Shown here: in pieces, positions 13,570 through 26,845 of the stretch
Layout: each line of letters starts with the position of its first letter
How positions within the stretch are numbered: the first letter of the stretch is position 1
DNA from: Zygnema cylindricum
Taxonomy: Eukaryota; Streptophyta; Zygnematophyceae; Zygnematales; Zygnemataceae
DNA: 64,000 bases
Reading direction: 5' to 3'
Assembly: GCA_037447655.1 (NCBI GenBank)
Contig: JBBHKE010000176.1
Coordinates: forward strand, 186,001 to 250,000
Position numbers and translations under genes: made by a program
Notes under the pieces: generated by a model
What the model was told of the DNA's origin: nothing
The model's database searches: none
What the model saw: only the letters and a program-made list of their open reading frames with translations

Positions 13570-16098
13570 AACTATTAGCGATAACTGGAATTGTTACCTA
13601 AATTACACAAACTTTTAGCGATGACAGGAATTCTTATCTAAATTACACAAACACTTAGCGATAAAAGAATTGTTACCTAAATTATAAAAACAGTTTGCAC
13701 GAACATGAATTGTTACCTAAATTACACAAACTATTAGCGATAACAAGAATTGTTACCTTAATTACACAAACTATTAGCGATAACAGGAATTGTTACATAA
13801 ATTACACAAACAATTAGCGATAACAAGAATTGTTACCTAAATTACAAAAACAGTTAGCGATAACAAGATTTGTTACCTAAATTACACAAACTATTAGCAA
13901 TAACAAAAATTGATACCTAAATTACACAAACTTTTAGCGATAACAAGAATTGTTACCTAAATTACAGAAATATATAGCGATAACAAGAATTGTTACCTAA
14001 ATAACACAAACTTTTAGCGATAATAGGAAATCTTACCTAAATTACACAAACTGTTAGCGATAAAAAGAATTCTTACCTAAATTATAGAAACAGTTAGCGA
14101 TAACATGAATTTTTATCTAAATTGCACAAACTGCTAGCGATAACAGGAATTGAAATCTTAATTACACAAATTGTTACGGATAACAAGAATTTTTACCTAA
14201 ATTACACAAACTGTTTGCAATAACAGGAACTATTACCTAAATTACACAAACAGTTAGCGATAACAAGAATTGTTACCTAAATTACACAAACAGTTAGCGA
14301 TAATAAGAATTGTTACCTAAATTACACAAACAGTTAGCGATATCAAGAATTGTTATCTAAATTACACAAACTATTAGCGATAACAGAAATTGTTACCTAA
14401 ATTACACAAACTGTTAGGGATAACAAGAATTGTTACCCAAATTAAAGAAAAGAGTTTGCGATAACATAAATTATTATCTAAATTACAGAAACTGATAGCG
14501 ATAACGGGAATTGTAATCTAAATTGCACAAATTTTTAAGGATAACAAGAATTGTTACCTAAATTACACAAACAGTTAGCGATAACAAAATTTTTTACCTA
14601 AATTACAGAAAAAGTGAGCGATAACAGGAATTGTTACCTAAATTACACAAACTATTAGGGATAACAAAATTCGTTACCTATATTACACAAACAATTAGCG
14701 ATAACAAGAATTCTTACCTAAATTACCCAAACTATTAGCGATAACAGGAATTGTTACCTAAATTACACAAACAATTAGCGATAAGAAGAATTGTTACCTA
14801 AAATACACAAACAGTTAGCGATAACAGAAATTGTTACCTAAATTACACAAACTGTTAGCGATATCAAAAATTGTTACCTATATTACACAAACAGTTTGCG
14901 CTAACATGAATTGTTACCTAAATTACACAAACTATTAGCGATAACAACAATTGTTACCTAAATTACACAAACTATTAGCGATAACAAGAATTGTTACCTA
15001 AATTACACAAACTGTTAGCGATTAGAAGAATTGTAATCTAAATTACACAAACTGTTTGCGCTAACATGAATTGTAACCTAAATTACACAAACTTTTAGCA
15101 ATAACAAACAGTTACTTAAATTATACAAACAATTAGTGATACCAAGAATTGTTACCTAATTTACACAAACTTTTAGCGATAACAGGAATTGTTACCTAAA
15201 TTACAGAAACAGTTAGCGATAACAGGAATTGTTATCTAAATTACACAATCTGTTAGCGATTAGAAGAATTGTAATCTAAATTACACAAACTGTTTGCGCT
15301 AACATCAATTGTTACCTAAATTACACAAACTTTTAGCAATAACAAACAGTTACTTAAATTATACAAACAATTAGTGATAACAAGAATTGTTACCTAATTT
15401 ACACAAACTTTTAGCGATAACAGGAATTGTTACCTCAATTACACAAACTGTTAGCGATAACAAGAATTGTTACCTAAATCACACAAACTATTAGCGATAA
15501 CAAGTATTGTTACCTAAATTATCAAGCAATTAGCGATAACAAGAATTGTTACCTAAATTACACAAACAGTTATCGATAACAGGAATTTTACCTAAATTAC
15601 ACAAACTGTTAGCGATTACAAGAATTTTTACTTATATTACATTAACAGTTTGCGCTAACATAAATTGTTACCTAAATTACAGAAACAGTTAGCAATAACA
15701 AGAATTGTTACCTAAATTATAGAAACAGTTAACGATAACAAAAATTGTTATCTAAATTACACAAACTGTTAGGGATAACATGAATTGTAATCTTAATTAC
15801 ACAAATTGTTACGGATAATAAGAATTGTAACCTAAATTACACAAACAGTTAGCAAAAACAGGAAATGTTACCTATATTACACAAACAGTTAGCGATAACA
15901 AGAATTGTAACCTAAAATACACAAACAGTTAGCGATAACAATAATTATTACCTAAATTACACAAACTTTTAGCGATAATAGGAATTGTTACCTAAATTAC
16001 ATAAACTGTTAGCGATAACAAGAATTGTTATCTAAATAACAGAAACATTTAGCGATAACAAGAATTGTTACCTAAATTACACAAACTTTTAGCGATAA
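13570..16098 (+). repeat. Segmental duplication inside satellite, copy 2, cut by gap
   Basis: Second copy of the about 2.5-kb block at 10172-12705. Homology runs to the last known base before the N run, so the true end of this copy is hidden. Extending it from copy 1, the gap would be expected to hold forward satellite like that after 12705. The sequence that appears on the far side of the gap is instead the reversed satellite. Confidence 0.85.
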
Positions 16099-16381
16099 NN
16101 NNNNNNNNNNNNNNNNNNNNNNNNNNNNNNNNNNNNNNNNNNNNNNNNNNNNNNNNNNNNNNNNNNNNNNNNNNNNNNNNNNNNNNNNNNNNNNNNNNNN
16201 NNNNNNNNNNNNNNNNNNNNNNNNNNNNNNNNNNNNNNNNNNNNNNNNNNNNNNNNNNNNNNNNNNNNNNNNNNNNNNNNNNNNNNNNNNNNNNNNNNNN
16301 NNNNNNNNNNNNNNNNNNNNNNNNNNNNNNNNNNNNNNNNNNNNNNNNNNNNNNNNNNNNNNNNNNNNNNNNNNNNNNNNN
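16099..16381. other. Assembly gap (283 N)
   Basis: Unresolved bases inside the satellite. The left edge cuts a normal monomer after AGCGATAA; the right edge opens directly into the reversed-satellite block. The length is not a round number such as 100, so it may be an estimated gap size. Open reading frames computed across it are artefacts of the N run. Confidence 0.99.
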
Positions 16382-16565
16382 AATAGCGATTGACAAACAC
16401 ATTAAATCCATTGTTAAGAATAATAGCGATTGACAAACACATTAAATCCATTGTTAAGAACAATAGCGATTGACAAACACATTAAATCCATTGTCAAGAA
16501 CAATAACGTTTGTCAAACACATTAAATCCATTGTTAAGAACAATAGGCTTTGTTAAACACATTAA
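16382..16565. repeat. Mirror-image (reversed, not complemented) satellite block
   Basis: About 4.5 tandem 40-bp units built on TAGCGATTGACAAACAC and ATTAAATCCATTGTTAAG. They look like a second satellite family, but the common unit is exactly the main satellite unit written backwards: forward TAGCGATAACAAGAATTG becomes GTTAAGAACAATAGCGAT, and the remaining bases also match in reversed order, 40 of 40. It is not the reverse complement. Read right to left, the block also shows satellite variants in familiar order (TTTGCAATAACAAGAACTG, then a plain unit, then a GATAATAAG unit), as seen forward at 10762-10945, 14160-14340 and roughly 16617-16800. It begins at the gap edge and switches to normal forward satellite near 16565. 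Confidence 0.95.
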
Positions 16566-19500
16566 TTTACCTAAATTACACAAACAGTTAGCGATAACAA
16601 GAATTCTTACCTAAATTACACAAATTGTTAGCGATAACAAGAATTGTAACCTAAATTACACAAACAGTTAGCGATAACAAGAATTGTTACCTAAATTACA
16701 CAAACAGTTAGCGATAACAAGAATTGTTACCTAAATTACACAAACAGTTAGCGATAATAAGAATTGTTACCTAAATTACACAAACAGTTAGCGATAACAA
16801 GAATTGTTAACTAAATTACACAAACTATTAGCGATAACAGAAATTGTTACCTAAATTACACAAACTCTTTGGGAGAACAAGAATTGTTACCCAAATTAAT
16901 GAAAAGAGTTTGCGATAACATAAATTATTATCTAAATCATAGAAACTGTTAGCGATAACGGGAATTGTAATCTAAATTGCACAAATTTTTAAAGATAACA
17001 AAAATTGTTACCTAAATTAGACAAACTGTTAACAATAACAAGAACTATTACCTAAATTTCACAAACAGTTAGCAATAACAAGAATTTTTACCTAAATTAT
17101 TGAAAAAGTGAGCGATAACATGAATTGTTACCTAAATTACACAAACTATTAGGGATAACAAGATTTGTTACCTATATTAAACAAACAGTTAGCGATAACA
17201 AAAATTGTTACCTAAATTACCCAAACTATTAGCGATAACATGAATTGTTACCTAAATTACACAAACAATTAGCGATAAGAAGAATTGTTACCTAAAATAC
17301 ACAAACAGTTAGCGATAAGAGGAATTGTTACCTAAATTACACAAATTGTTAGCGATATCAAAAATTGTTACCTATATTACACAAACAGTTTGCGCTAACA
17401 TGAATTATTACCTTAATTACACAAACTATTAGCGATAACAACAATTGTTACCTAAATTACACAAACTATTCGCGATAACAGGAATTGTTACCTAAATTAC
17501 ACAAACTGTTACGATTAGAAGAATTGTAATCTAAATTACACAAACTGTTTGCGCTAAAATGAATTGTTACCTAAATTACACAAATTTTTAGCAATAACAA
17601 ACAGTTACTTAAATTATACAAACAATTAGTGATAACAAGAATTGTTACCTAATTTACACAAACTTTTAGCGATAACAGGAATTGTTACCTAAATTACAGA
17701 AACAGTTAGCGATAATAGGAATTGTTATCTAAATTACACAATCTGTTAACGATTAGAAGAATTGTAATCTAAATTACACAAACTGTTTGCGCTAACATCA
17801 ATTGTTACCTAAATTACACAAACTTTTAGCAATAACAAACAGTTACTTAAATTATACAAACAATTAGTGATAACAAGAATTGTTACCTAATTTACAAAAA
17901 CTTTTAGCGATAACAGGAATTGTTACCTAAATTACACAAACTGTTAGCGATAACAAGAATTGTTACCTAAATCACACAAACTATTAGGGATAACAAGTAT
18001 TGTTACCTAAATTACACAAGCAATTAGCGATATCAAGAATTATTACCTAAATTACACAAACAGTTATCGATAACAGGAATTGTTACCTAAATTACACAAA
18101 CTGTTAGCGATTACAAGAATTTTTACTTATATTACATTAACAGTTTGCGCTAACATGAATTGTTACCTAAATTACAGAAACAGTTAGCGATAACAAGAAT
18201 TGTTACCTAAATTACAGAAACAGTTAGCGATATCAAGAATTGTTACCTAAATTACACAAACTCTTTGGGAGAACAAGAATTGTTACCCAAATTAAAGAAA
18301 AGAGTTTGCGATAACATAAATTATTATCTAAATCACAGAAACTGTTAGCGATAACGGGAATTTTAATCTAAATTGCACAAATTTTTAAGGATAACAAGAA
18401 TTGTTACCTAAATTAGACAAACTGTTAACAATAACAAGAACTGTTACCTAAATTACACAAACAGTTAGCGATAACAAGAATTTTTACCTAAATTACAGAA
18501 AAAGTGAGCGATAACATGAATTGTTACCTAAATTACACAAACTATTAGGGATAACAAGATTCGTTACCTATATTACACAAACAGTTAGCGATAACAAAAA
18601 TTGTTACCTAAATTACCCAAACTATTAGCGATAACACGAATTGTTACCTAAATTACACAAACAATTAGCGATAAGAAGAATTGTTACCTAAAATACACAA
18701 ACAGTTAGCGATAACAGGAATTGTTACCTAAATTACACAAACTGTTAGCGATATCAAAAATTGTTACCTATATTACACAAACAGTTTGCGCTAACATGAA
18801 TTATTACCTAAATTACACAAACTATTAGCGATAACAACAATTGTTACCTAAATTACACAAACTATTAGCGATAACAGGAATTGTTACCTAAATTACACAA
18901 ACTGTTAGCGATTAGAAGAATTGTAATCTAAATTACACAAACTGTTTGCGCTAACATGAATTGTTACCTAAATTACACAAACTTTTAGCAATAACAAACA
19001 GTTACTTAAATTATACAAACAATTAGTGATAACAAGAATTGTTACCTAATTTACACAAACTTTTAGCGATAACACGAATTGTTACCTAAATTACAGAAAC
19101 AGTTAGCGATAATAGGAATTGTTATCTAAATTACACAATCTGTTAACGATTAGAAGAATTGTAATCTAAATTACACAAACTGTTTGCGTTAACATCAATT
19201 GTTACCTAAATTACAGAAAAAGTGAGCGATAACATGAATTGTTACCTAAATTACACAAACTATTAGGGATAACAAGATTCGTTACCTATATTAAACAAAC
19301 AGTTAGCGATAAAAAAAATTGTTACCTAAATTAAACTGTTTGCGCTAACATTAATTGTTACCTAAATTACACAAACTTTTAGCAATAACAAACAGTTACT
19401 TAAATTATACAAACAATTAGTGATAACAAGAATTGTTACCTAATTTACAAAAACTTTTAGCATAACAGGAATTGTTACCTAAATTACACAAACTGTTAGC

Positions 19501-22500
19501 GATAACACGAATTGTTACCTAAATTACACAAACAATTAGCCATAAGAAGAATTGTTACCTAAAATACACAAACAGTTAGCGATAACAGGAATTGTTACCT
19601 AAATTACACTAACTGTTAGCGATATCAAAAATTGTTACCTATATTACACAAACAGTTAGCGATAACAATAATTGTTACCTAAATTACACAAACAGTTAGC
19701 GATAACAATAATTATTACCTAAATTACACAAACTTATAGCGATAATAGGAATTGTTACCTAAATTAAATAAACTGTTAACGATAACAAGAATTGTTTCCT
19801 AAATTACACAAACTGTTAGCAATAACAAGAATTGTAACCTAAATTACACAAACAGTTAGCGATAACAATAATTATTACCTAAATTACACAAACTTTTAGT
19901 AATAATAAGAATTGTTACCTAAATTACATAAACTGTTAGCGATAACAAGAATTGTTACCTAAATTACAAAACATTTAGCGATAACAAGAATTGTTACCTA
20001 AATTACACAAACTTTTAGCGATAACAGGAATTGTTACACCTAAATTACAGAAACAGTTAGCGATAACAAGAATAGTTATCTAAATTACACAAACTGTTAG
20101 CGATACCACGAATTGTAATCTAAATTACACAAATTTTTAGGGATAACAAGAATTGTTACCTATATTACACAAACTGTTAGCGATAACAGGAACTGTTACC
20201 TAAATTACACAAACAGTTAGCGATAATAGGAATTGTTATCTAAATTACACAATCTGTTAACGATTAGAAGAATTGTAATCTAAATTACACAAACTGTTTG
20301 CGCTAACATCAATTGTTACCTAAATTACACAAACTTTTAGCAATAACAAACAGTTACTTAAATTATACAAACAATTAGTGATAACAAGAATTGTTACCTA
20401 ATTTACAAAAACTTTTAGCATAACAGGAATTGTTACCTAAATTACACAAACTGTTAGCGATAACAAGAATTGTTACCTAAATCACACAAACTATTAGGGA
20501 TAACAAGTATTGTTACCTAAATTACACAAGCAATTAGCGATATCAAGAATTGTTACCTAAATTACACAAACAGTTATCAATAACAAGAATTGTTACCTCA
20601 ATTACACAAACTGTTAGCGATTACAAGAATTTTTACTTATATTACATTAACAGTTTGCGCTAACATGAATTGTTACCTAAATTACAAAAACAGTTAGCGA
20701 TAACAAGAATTGTTACCTAAATTACAGAAACAGTTAGCGATATCAAGAATTGTTACCTAAATTACCCAAACTATTAGCGATAACACGAATTGTTACCTAA
20801 ATTACACAAACAATTAGCGATAAGAAGAATTGTTACCTAAAATACACAAACAGTTAGTGATAACAGGAATTGTTACCTAAATTACACAAACTGTTAGCGA
20901 TATCAAAAATTGTTACCTATATTACACAAACAGTTTGCGCTAACATGAATTGTTACCTAAATTACACAAACTATTAGCGATAACAACAATTGTTACCTAA
21001 ATTACACAAACTATTAGCGATAACATGAATTGTTACCTAAATTACACAAACTGTTAGCGATTTGAAGAATTGTAATCTAAATTACACAAACTGTTTGCGC
21101 TAACATGAATTGTTACCTAAATTACACAAACTTTTAGCAATAACAAACAGTTACTTAAATTATACAAACAATTAGTGATAACAAGAATTGTTACCTAATT
21201 TACACAAACTTTTAGCGATAACAGGAATTGTTACCTAAATTAACAGTTAGCGATAATAGGAATTGTTATCTAAATTACACAATCTGTTAACGATTAGAAG
21301 AATTGTAATCTAAATTACACAAACTGTTTGCGCTAACATCAATTGTTACCTAAATTACACAAACTTTTAGCAATAACAAACAGTTACTTAAATTATACAA
21401 ACAATTAGTGATAACAAGAATTGTTACCTAATTTACAAAAACTTTTAGCGATAACAGGAATTGTTACCTAAATTACACAAACTGTTAGCGATAACAAGAA
21501 TTGTTACCTAAATCACACAAACTATTAGGGATAACAAGTATTGTTACCTAAATTACACAAGCAATTAGCGATATCAAGAATTATTACCTAAATTACACAA
21601 ACAGTTATCGATAACAGGAATTGTTACCTAAATTACACAAACTGTTAGCGATTACAAGAATTTTTACTTATATTACATTAACAGTTTGCGCTAACATGAA
21701 TTGTTTCCTAAATTACAGAAACAGTTAGCGATAACAAGAATTGTTACCTAAATTACATAAACAGTTAGCGATAACATGAATTGTTATCTAAATTACACAA
21801 ACTATTAGGGATAACATAAATTGTAATCTTAATTACACAAATTGTTACGGAAAACAAGAATTGTAACCTAAATTACACAAACAGTTAGCGATAACAAGAA
21901 TTGTTACCTAAATAACAGAAACATTTAGCGATAACAAGAATTGTTACCTAAATTACACAAACTGTTAGCGATACCACGAATTGTAATCTAAATTACACAA
22001 ATTTTTAGGGATAACAAAAATTGTTACCTATATTACACAAACAGTTAGGAAAAACAGGAACGTTTACCTATATTACACAAACAATTAGCGATAACAATAA
22101 TTGTTACCTAAATTACACAAACAGTTAGCGATAACAATAATTATTACCTAAATTACACAAACTTATAGCGATAATAGGAATTGTTACATAAATTAAATAA
22201 ACTGTTAGCGATAACAAGAATTGTTACCTAAATTACACAAACTGTTAGCGATAACAAGAATTGTAACCTAAATTACACAAACAGTTAGCGATAACAATAA
22301 TTATTACCTAAATTACACAAACTTTTAGGAATAATAAGAATTGTTACCTAAATTACATAAACTGTTAGCGATAACAAGAATTGTTACCTAAATTACAAAA
22401 CATTTAGCGATAACAAGAATTGTTACCTAAATTACACAAACTTTTAGCGATAACAAGAATTGTTACCTAAATTACAGAAACAGTTAGCGATAATAAGAAT

Positions 22501-25500
22501 TGTTATCTAAATTACACAAACTGTTAGCGATACCACGAATTGTAATCTAAATTACACAAATTTTTAGGGATAACAAGAATTGTTACCTATATAACACAAA
22601 CTGTTAGCGATAACAAGAACTGTTACCTAAATTACAGAAACAGTTAGCGATAACAAAAAATGTTACCTAAATTACACAAAAAGTTAGCGATAACATGATA
22701 TGTTTCCTAAATTACATACACTGTTAGCGATAACAAGAACTATTACCTAAATTACACAAAAAGTTAGCGATAACAAGAATTGTTACCTAAAAAACCCAAA
22801 CTATTTGCGATAACATGAATTGTTACCTAAATTACACAAACAATTAGCTATAACAAGAATTGTTACCTAAATTACATAACACTTAGCGATAACAAGAATT
22901 GTTACCTAAATTACACAAACAGTTAGCGATAACATGAATTGTTACCTAAATTACACAAAATGTTAGCGATAACAAGAATTGAAATCTAAATTACACAAAC
23001 TTTTAGCGATAACAAGAATTGAAATCTAAATTACACAAACTGTTAGTGATAACAAAAATATTTACCTAAATTACACAAAATATTAGCAATAACAAGAAAT
23101 GTTACCTAAATTACAGAAACAATTAGCGATAACTCAAATTGTTACCTAAATTACACAAACTTTTAGCGATAACAGGAATTCTTACCTAAATTACAAAAAC
23201 AGTTAGCGATAACAAAATTTTCTACCTAAATTACACAAACAGTTTGCGGTAACATGAATTGTTACCTAAATTACACAAACTATTAGCGATAACAGGAATT
23301 GTTACCTAAATTACAAAAACTATTAGCGATAACAAGAATTGTTACCTAAATTACAGAAATAGTTAGCGATAACAAGAATTGTTACCTAAATTACGCAAAC
23401 TATTAGCGATAACAAGAATTGTTACCTAAATTACACAAACAATTAGCGATAACAAGAATTGTTACCTAAAATACACAAACAGTTAGCGATAACAAGAATT
23501 GTTACCTAAATTACAGAAACTATTAGCGATATCAACAATTGTTACCTATATTACACAAATAGTTTGCGCTAAAATAAATTGTTACCTAAATTACACAAGC
23601 TATTAGCGATAACAACAATTGTTACCTAAATTACACAAACTATTAGCGATAACAAGAATTGTTACCTAAATTACACAAACTGTTAGCGATAACAATAATT
23701 GTTACCTAAATTACAGAAATAGTTAGCGATAACAGGAATTTGTTACCTAAATTATACAAACAGTTAGCGATAACAGGTATTGTTATCTAAATTACACAAA
23801 ATGTTAGCAATTAGAAGAATTGTAATCTAAATTACACAAACTGTTTGCGCTAACATTAATTGTTACTTAAATAACACAAATTATTAGCGATAACAAGAAT
23901 TGTTACCTAAATTACACAAAAAATTAGCGATAACAAGAATTGTTACCTAAATTACACAAACAGTTAGCGATAACAAAAATTGTTACCTAAATTACACAAA
24001 CTATTAGCGATAACAGAAATTGTTATCTAAATTACACAAACAATAAGCGATAACAAGAATTGTCACCTAAATTACACAAACAATTAGCGATAACAGGAAT
24101 TGTTACCTAAATTACACAAACTGTTAGCGATAACAGTAATTGTTACCTAAATTACACAAATAGTTAGGGATAACAGGAATTGTCACCTAAATTACACAAA
24201 CTGTTAGCGATAACAGTAATTGTTACCTAAATTACACAAACAGTTAGAGATAACAGGAATTGTCACCTAAATTACACAAACTGTTAGCGATAACAAGAAT
24301 TGTCACCTAAATTACACAAAGAGTTAGCGATAACAATAATAGTTACCTAAATTACACAAACTATTAGCGAAAACAAGAATTGTTACCTTAATTATAGAAC
24401 AGTTAGCAATAACATGAATTGTTATCTAAATTACACAAACTATTAGTGATAACAAGAATTGTAATCTAAATTACATAAATTGTTAGGGATTATAATAATT
24501 GTCACCTAAATTACACAAACTATTAGCGATAACAGGAATTGTTACCTAAATTACACAAACAATTAGCTATAACAAGAATTGTTACCTAAATTACACAAAC
24601 AGTTAGCGATAACAGAAATTGTTATCTAAATTACACAAACTGTTAGCGATAACAAGAATTGTAATCTAAATTACACAAACTATTAGGGATAACAAGAATT
24701 GTTACCTAAATTACACAAACAATTAGCGATAACAAGAATTGTTACCTAAATTACACAAACTATTAGCGATAACAGGAATTGTTACCTAAATTTCACAACA
24801 TTTAGCAATACAAGAATTGTTACCTAAATTACACAAACAGTTAGCAATAACAAGAATTGTAACCTGAATTACACAAACTATTAGCGATTAAAGGAATTGT
24901 TACCTAAATTACACAAATTGTTAGCGTTAACAGGAATTGTTACCAAAATGACAAAAATAGTTAACGATAACAGGAATTGTTATCTAAATTACAGAAATTG
25001 CTAGCGATAACAAGAATTGTTACCTAATTTACATAAACAGTTAGCGATACCAAATTTTTTTACCTAAATTACACAAACTCTTAGCGATAACAATAATTGT
25101 TACCTATATTACACAAACAGTTTGCGCTAACATGAATGGTTACCTAAATTACACAAACTATTAGCGATAACAAGAATTGTGACCTAAATTACACAAACTA
25201 TTAGCGATAACAAGAATTGTTACCTAAATTAAACAAACAAATAGCAATAACAAGAATTGTTACCTAAATTACACAAATTGTTTGTTATAATAAGAATTGT
25301 TACCTAAATTACACAAACTGTTAGCGATAGCTGGAATTGTTACCTAAATTACACAAACTCTTAGCGATAACAAGAATTGTTACCAAAATTACACAAACAG
25401 TTAGCAATAACCGGAATAGTTACCTTAATTACACAAACTGTAAGCGATAACAAAAATTGTTACCTAAATTATAGAACAGTTAGCGATAACAAGAATTTTT

Positions 25501-26104
25501 ACCTAAATTACAGAAACAGTTAGCGATAACAGGAATTGTTACCTAAATTACACAAACTATTAGCGATAACAGGAATTGTTACCTAAATTACACAAAGAAT
25601 TAGCGATAACAAGAATTGTTACCTAAATTACACAAACAGTTAGCGATAACATGAACTGTTATCTTAATTACACAAACAGTTAGCGATAACAAGATTTTTT
25701 ACCTATATTACACAAACATTTTGCGCTAACATGAATTGTTACCTAAATTACACAAACTATTAGCGATAACAAAAATTGTTACCTAAATTACACAAACTAT
25801 TAACGATAATAGAAATTGTTACTTAAATTACACAAACAATTAGCGATAACAAAAATTGTTACCTGAATTACACAAACAATTAGCGATAACAAGTATTGTT
25901 ACCTAAATTACACAAACTGTTAGCAATAACATGAATTCTTACCTAAATTACACAAAGAGTTAGCGATAACGTGAATTGTTACCTAAATTACACAAACTAT
26001 TAGCGATAACAAGAATTGTTACTTAAATTACACAAATTGTTAGTGATAACAGAAATTGTAATCTAAATGATACAAATTGTTAGGGATAACAAAAATTGAA
26101 ATTA
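16566..26104 (+). repeat. 40-bp satellite array, block 2
   Basis: Same 40-bp satellite and same orientation as block 1, about 240 units by length. From about 17.5 to 21.5 kb it is rich in a recurring chain of variants: GATTAGAAGAATTGTAATC, then TTTGCGCTAACAT, then CAATAACAAACAGTTACTTA, then CAATTAGTGATAACAAG. This chain returns several times (near 17.5, 17.8, 18.9, 19.3, 20.3, 21.1 and 21.3 kb), showing repeated local block duplication. Near 24,091-24,300 a dimer of 80 bp (GATAACAGTAATTG then GATAACAGGAATTGTCACC) is repeated. Confidence 0.96.
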
Positions 26105-26845
26105 AATTACACAAACATTGAAGACAATAAAAGAACTCTACCTAAAATAACAAAGAATGAAATATAACAAGAATTTACCCTAAATTATAAAAAAGTAGGG
26201 ATAATAAGTGTCTTTTCAAATTGTAAATTGTTAGGGATAACAGAATTGTAAACTTTAATAAATGAAACAAAGGAAGATAAATAACTTCATAAATCATTAA
26301 TAAACTATTAACAGAGTCCTAAAATTAAACAAACAAGAATGTGCAATGTGCTAATTGCTGCCTAATTACTAAACTGGCTTATACAAGAATTTTTACCTAA
26401 ATTATTTGAATGAAATACAATGTGAATTTTATCAAATTATTAATAAACCAGCAATTGTAAATTGTTACCTAAATTACATTAAACTATTATTTATAACAAG
26501 AATTATAAATTGGCACAAACTATTGCATAACAAATTGTTAATCAAATTACAATGTAAACGATAAGCATTGAATCATACCTAAAATAACACAAACAATCAG
26601 CTTATGCAGGCTTTCCTTAAATTACACAAACCATTAGCAATAGCACATTACCCAAATATCAACAAGCATGAGATGTTGTACTTATTACACACAAACTTAC
26701 ATATGTAAATTTTACCTCCATAAAGAGTTGCTGAGCGGGAAATTGTTTCAAATTAACAGCCAGCTTATGCTTATATGAATTTGTTACCTAAATTGAAATT
26801 CCATTAAATAACTGTGAATTGCATTTTAAATACCAAAGTTATAAC
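26105..26845. repeat. Decayed satellite island with loss of 40-bp period
   Basis: Here the regular period breaks down for about 740 bp. Short recognisable pieces remain (ATAACAAGAATT, TTACCTAAATTAC, CACAAAC) in the usual orientation, separated by unrelated AT-rich sequence such as CAGCTTATGCAGGC, AAGAGTTGCTGAGCGGG and AACAGCCAGCTTATGC. AGCTTATGC occurs twice (near 26600 and 26763). There is no open reading frame of note, no terminal inverted repeat or target duplication that I can see, and no match to the retrotransposon. It could be an old diverged part of the array, a decayed insertion, or badly polished reads. Confidence 0.8.

Larger units (their letters stand above)
1..16098 (+). repeat. 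40-bp satellite array, block 1
   Basis: Uninterrupted head-to-tail tandem repeat with a 40-bp period, about 400 units by length. The common unit contains TAGCGATAACAAGAATTG followed by TTACCTAAATTACAC and ACAAACAGT. Single-base variants are frequent, especially in the centre of the AACAAGAATTGTT part (AACAGG, AACATG, AACAAT, AACAAA) and before TAGCG (CAGT, CTGT, CTAT, CAAT, CTTT). Some units read TTTGCGCTAACATG instead of TTAGCGATAACAAG. A few units have lost a few bases. Ordered variants recur, giving higher-order repeats listed separately. No convincing gene lies in it: 40 is not a multiple of three and TAA is frequent, so reading frames close quickly. Confidence 0.97.

Noticed and set aside
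1-16098. CRISPR-like array
   Set aside because: There are no repeat-spacer units: the whole 40 bp repeats and no part is unique, in a eukaryotic setting with no cas genes.
16049-16463. Three open frames across the gap on both strands
   Set aside because: Their length comes from the N run; the known residues are satellite.
16382-16565. A second, independent 40-bp satellite family
   Set aside because: First reading. The unit is the letter-reversed main satellite, so it is treated as a mirror block rather than a new family.
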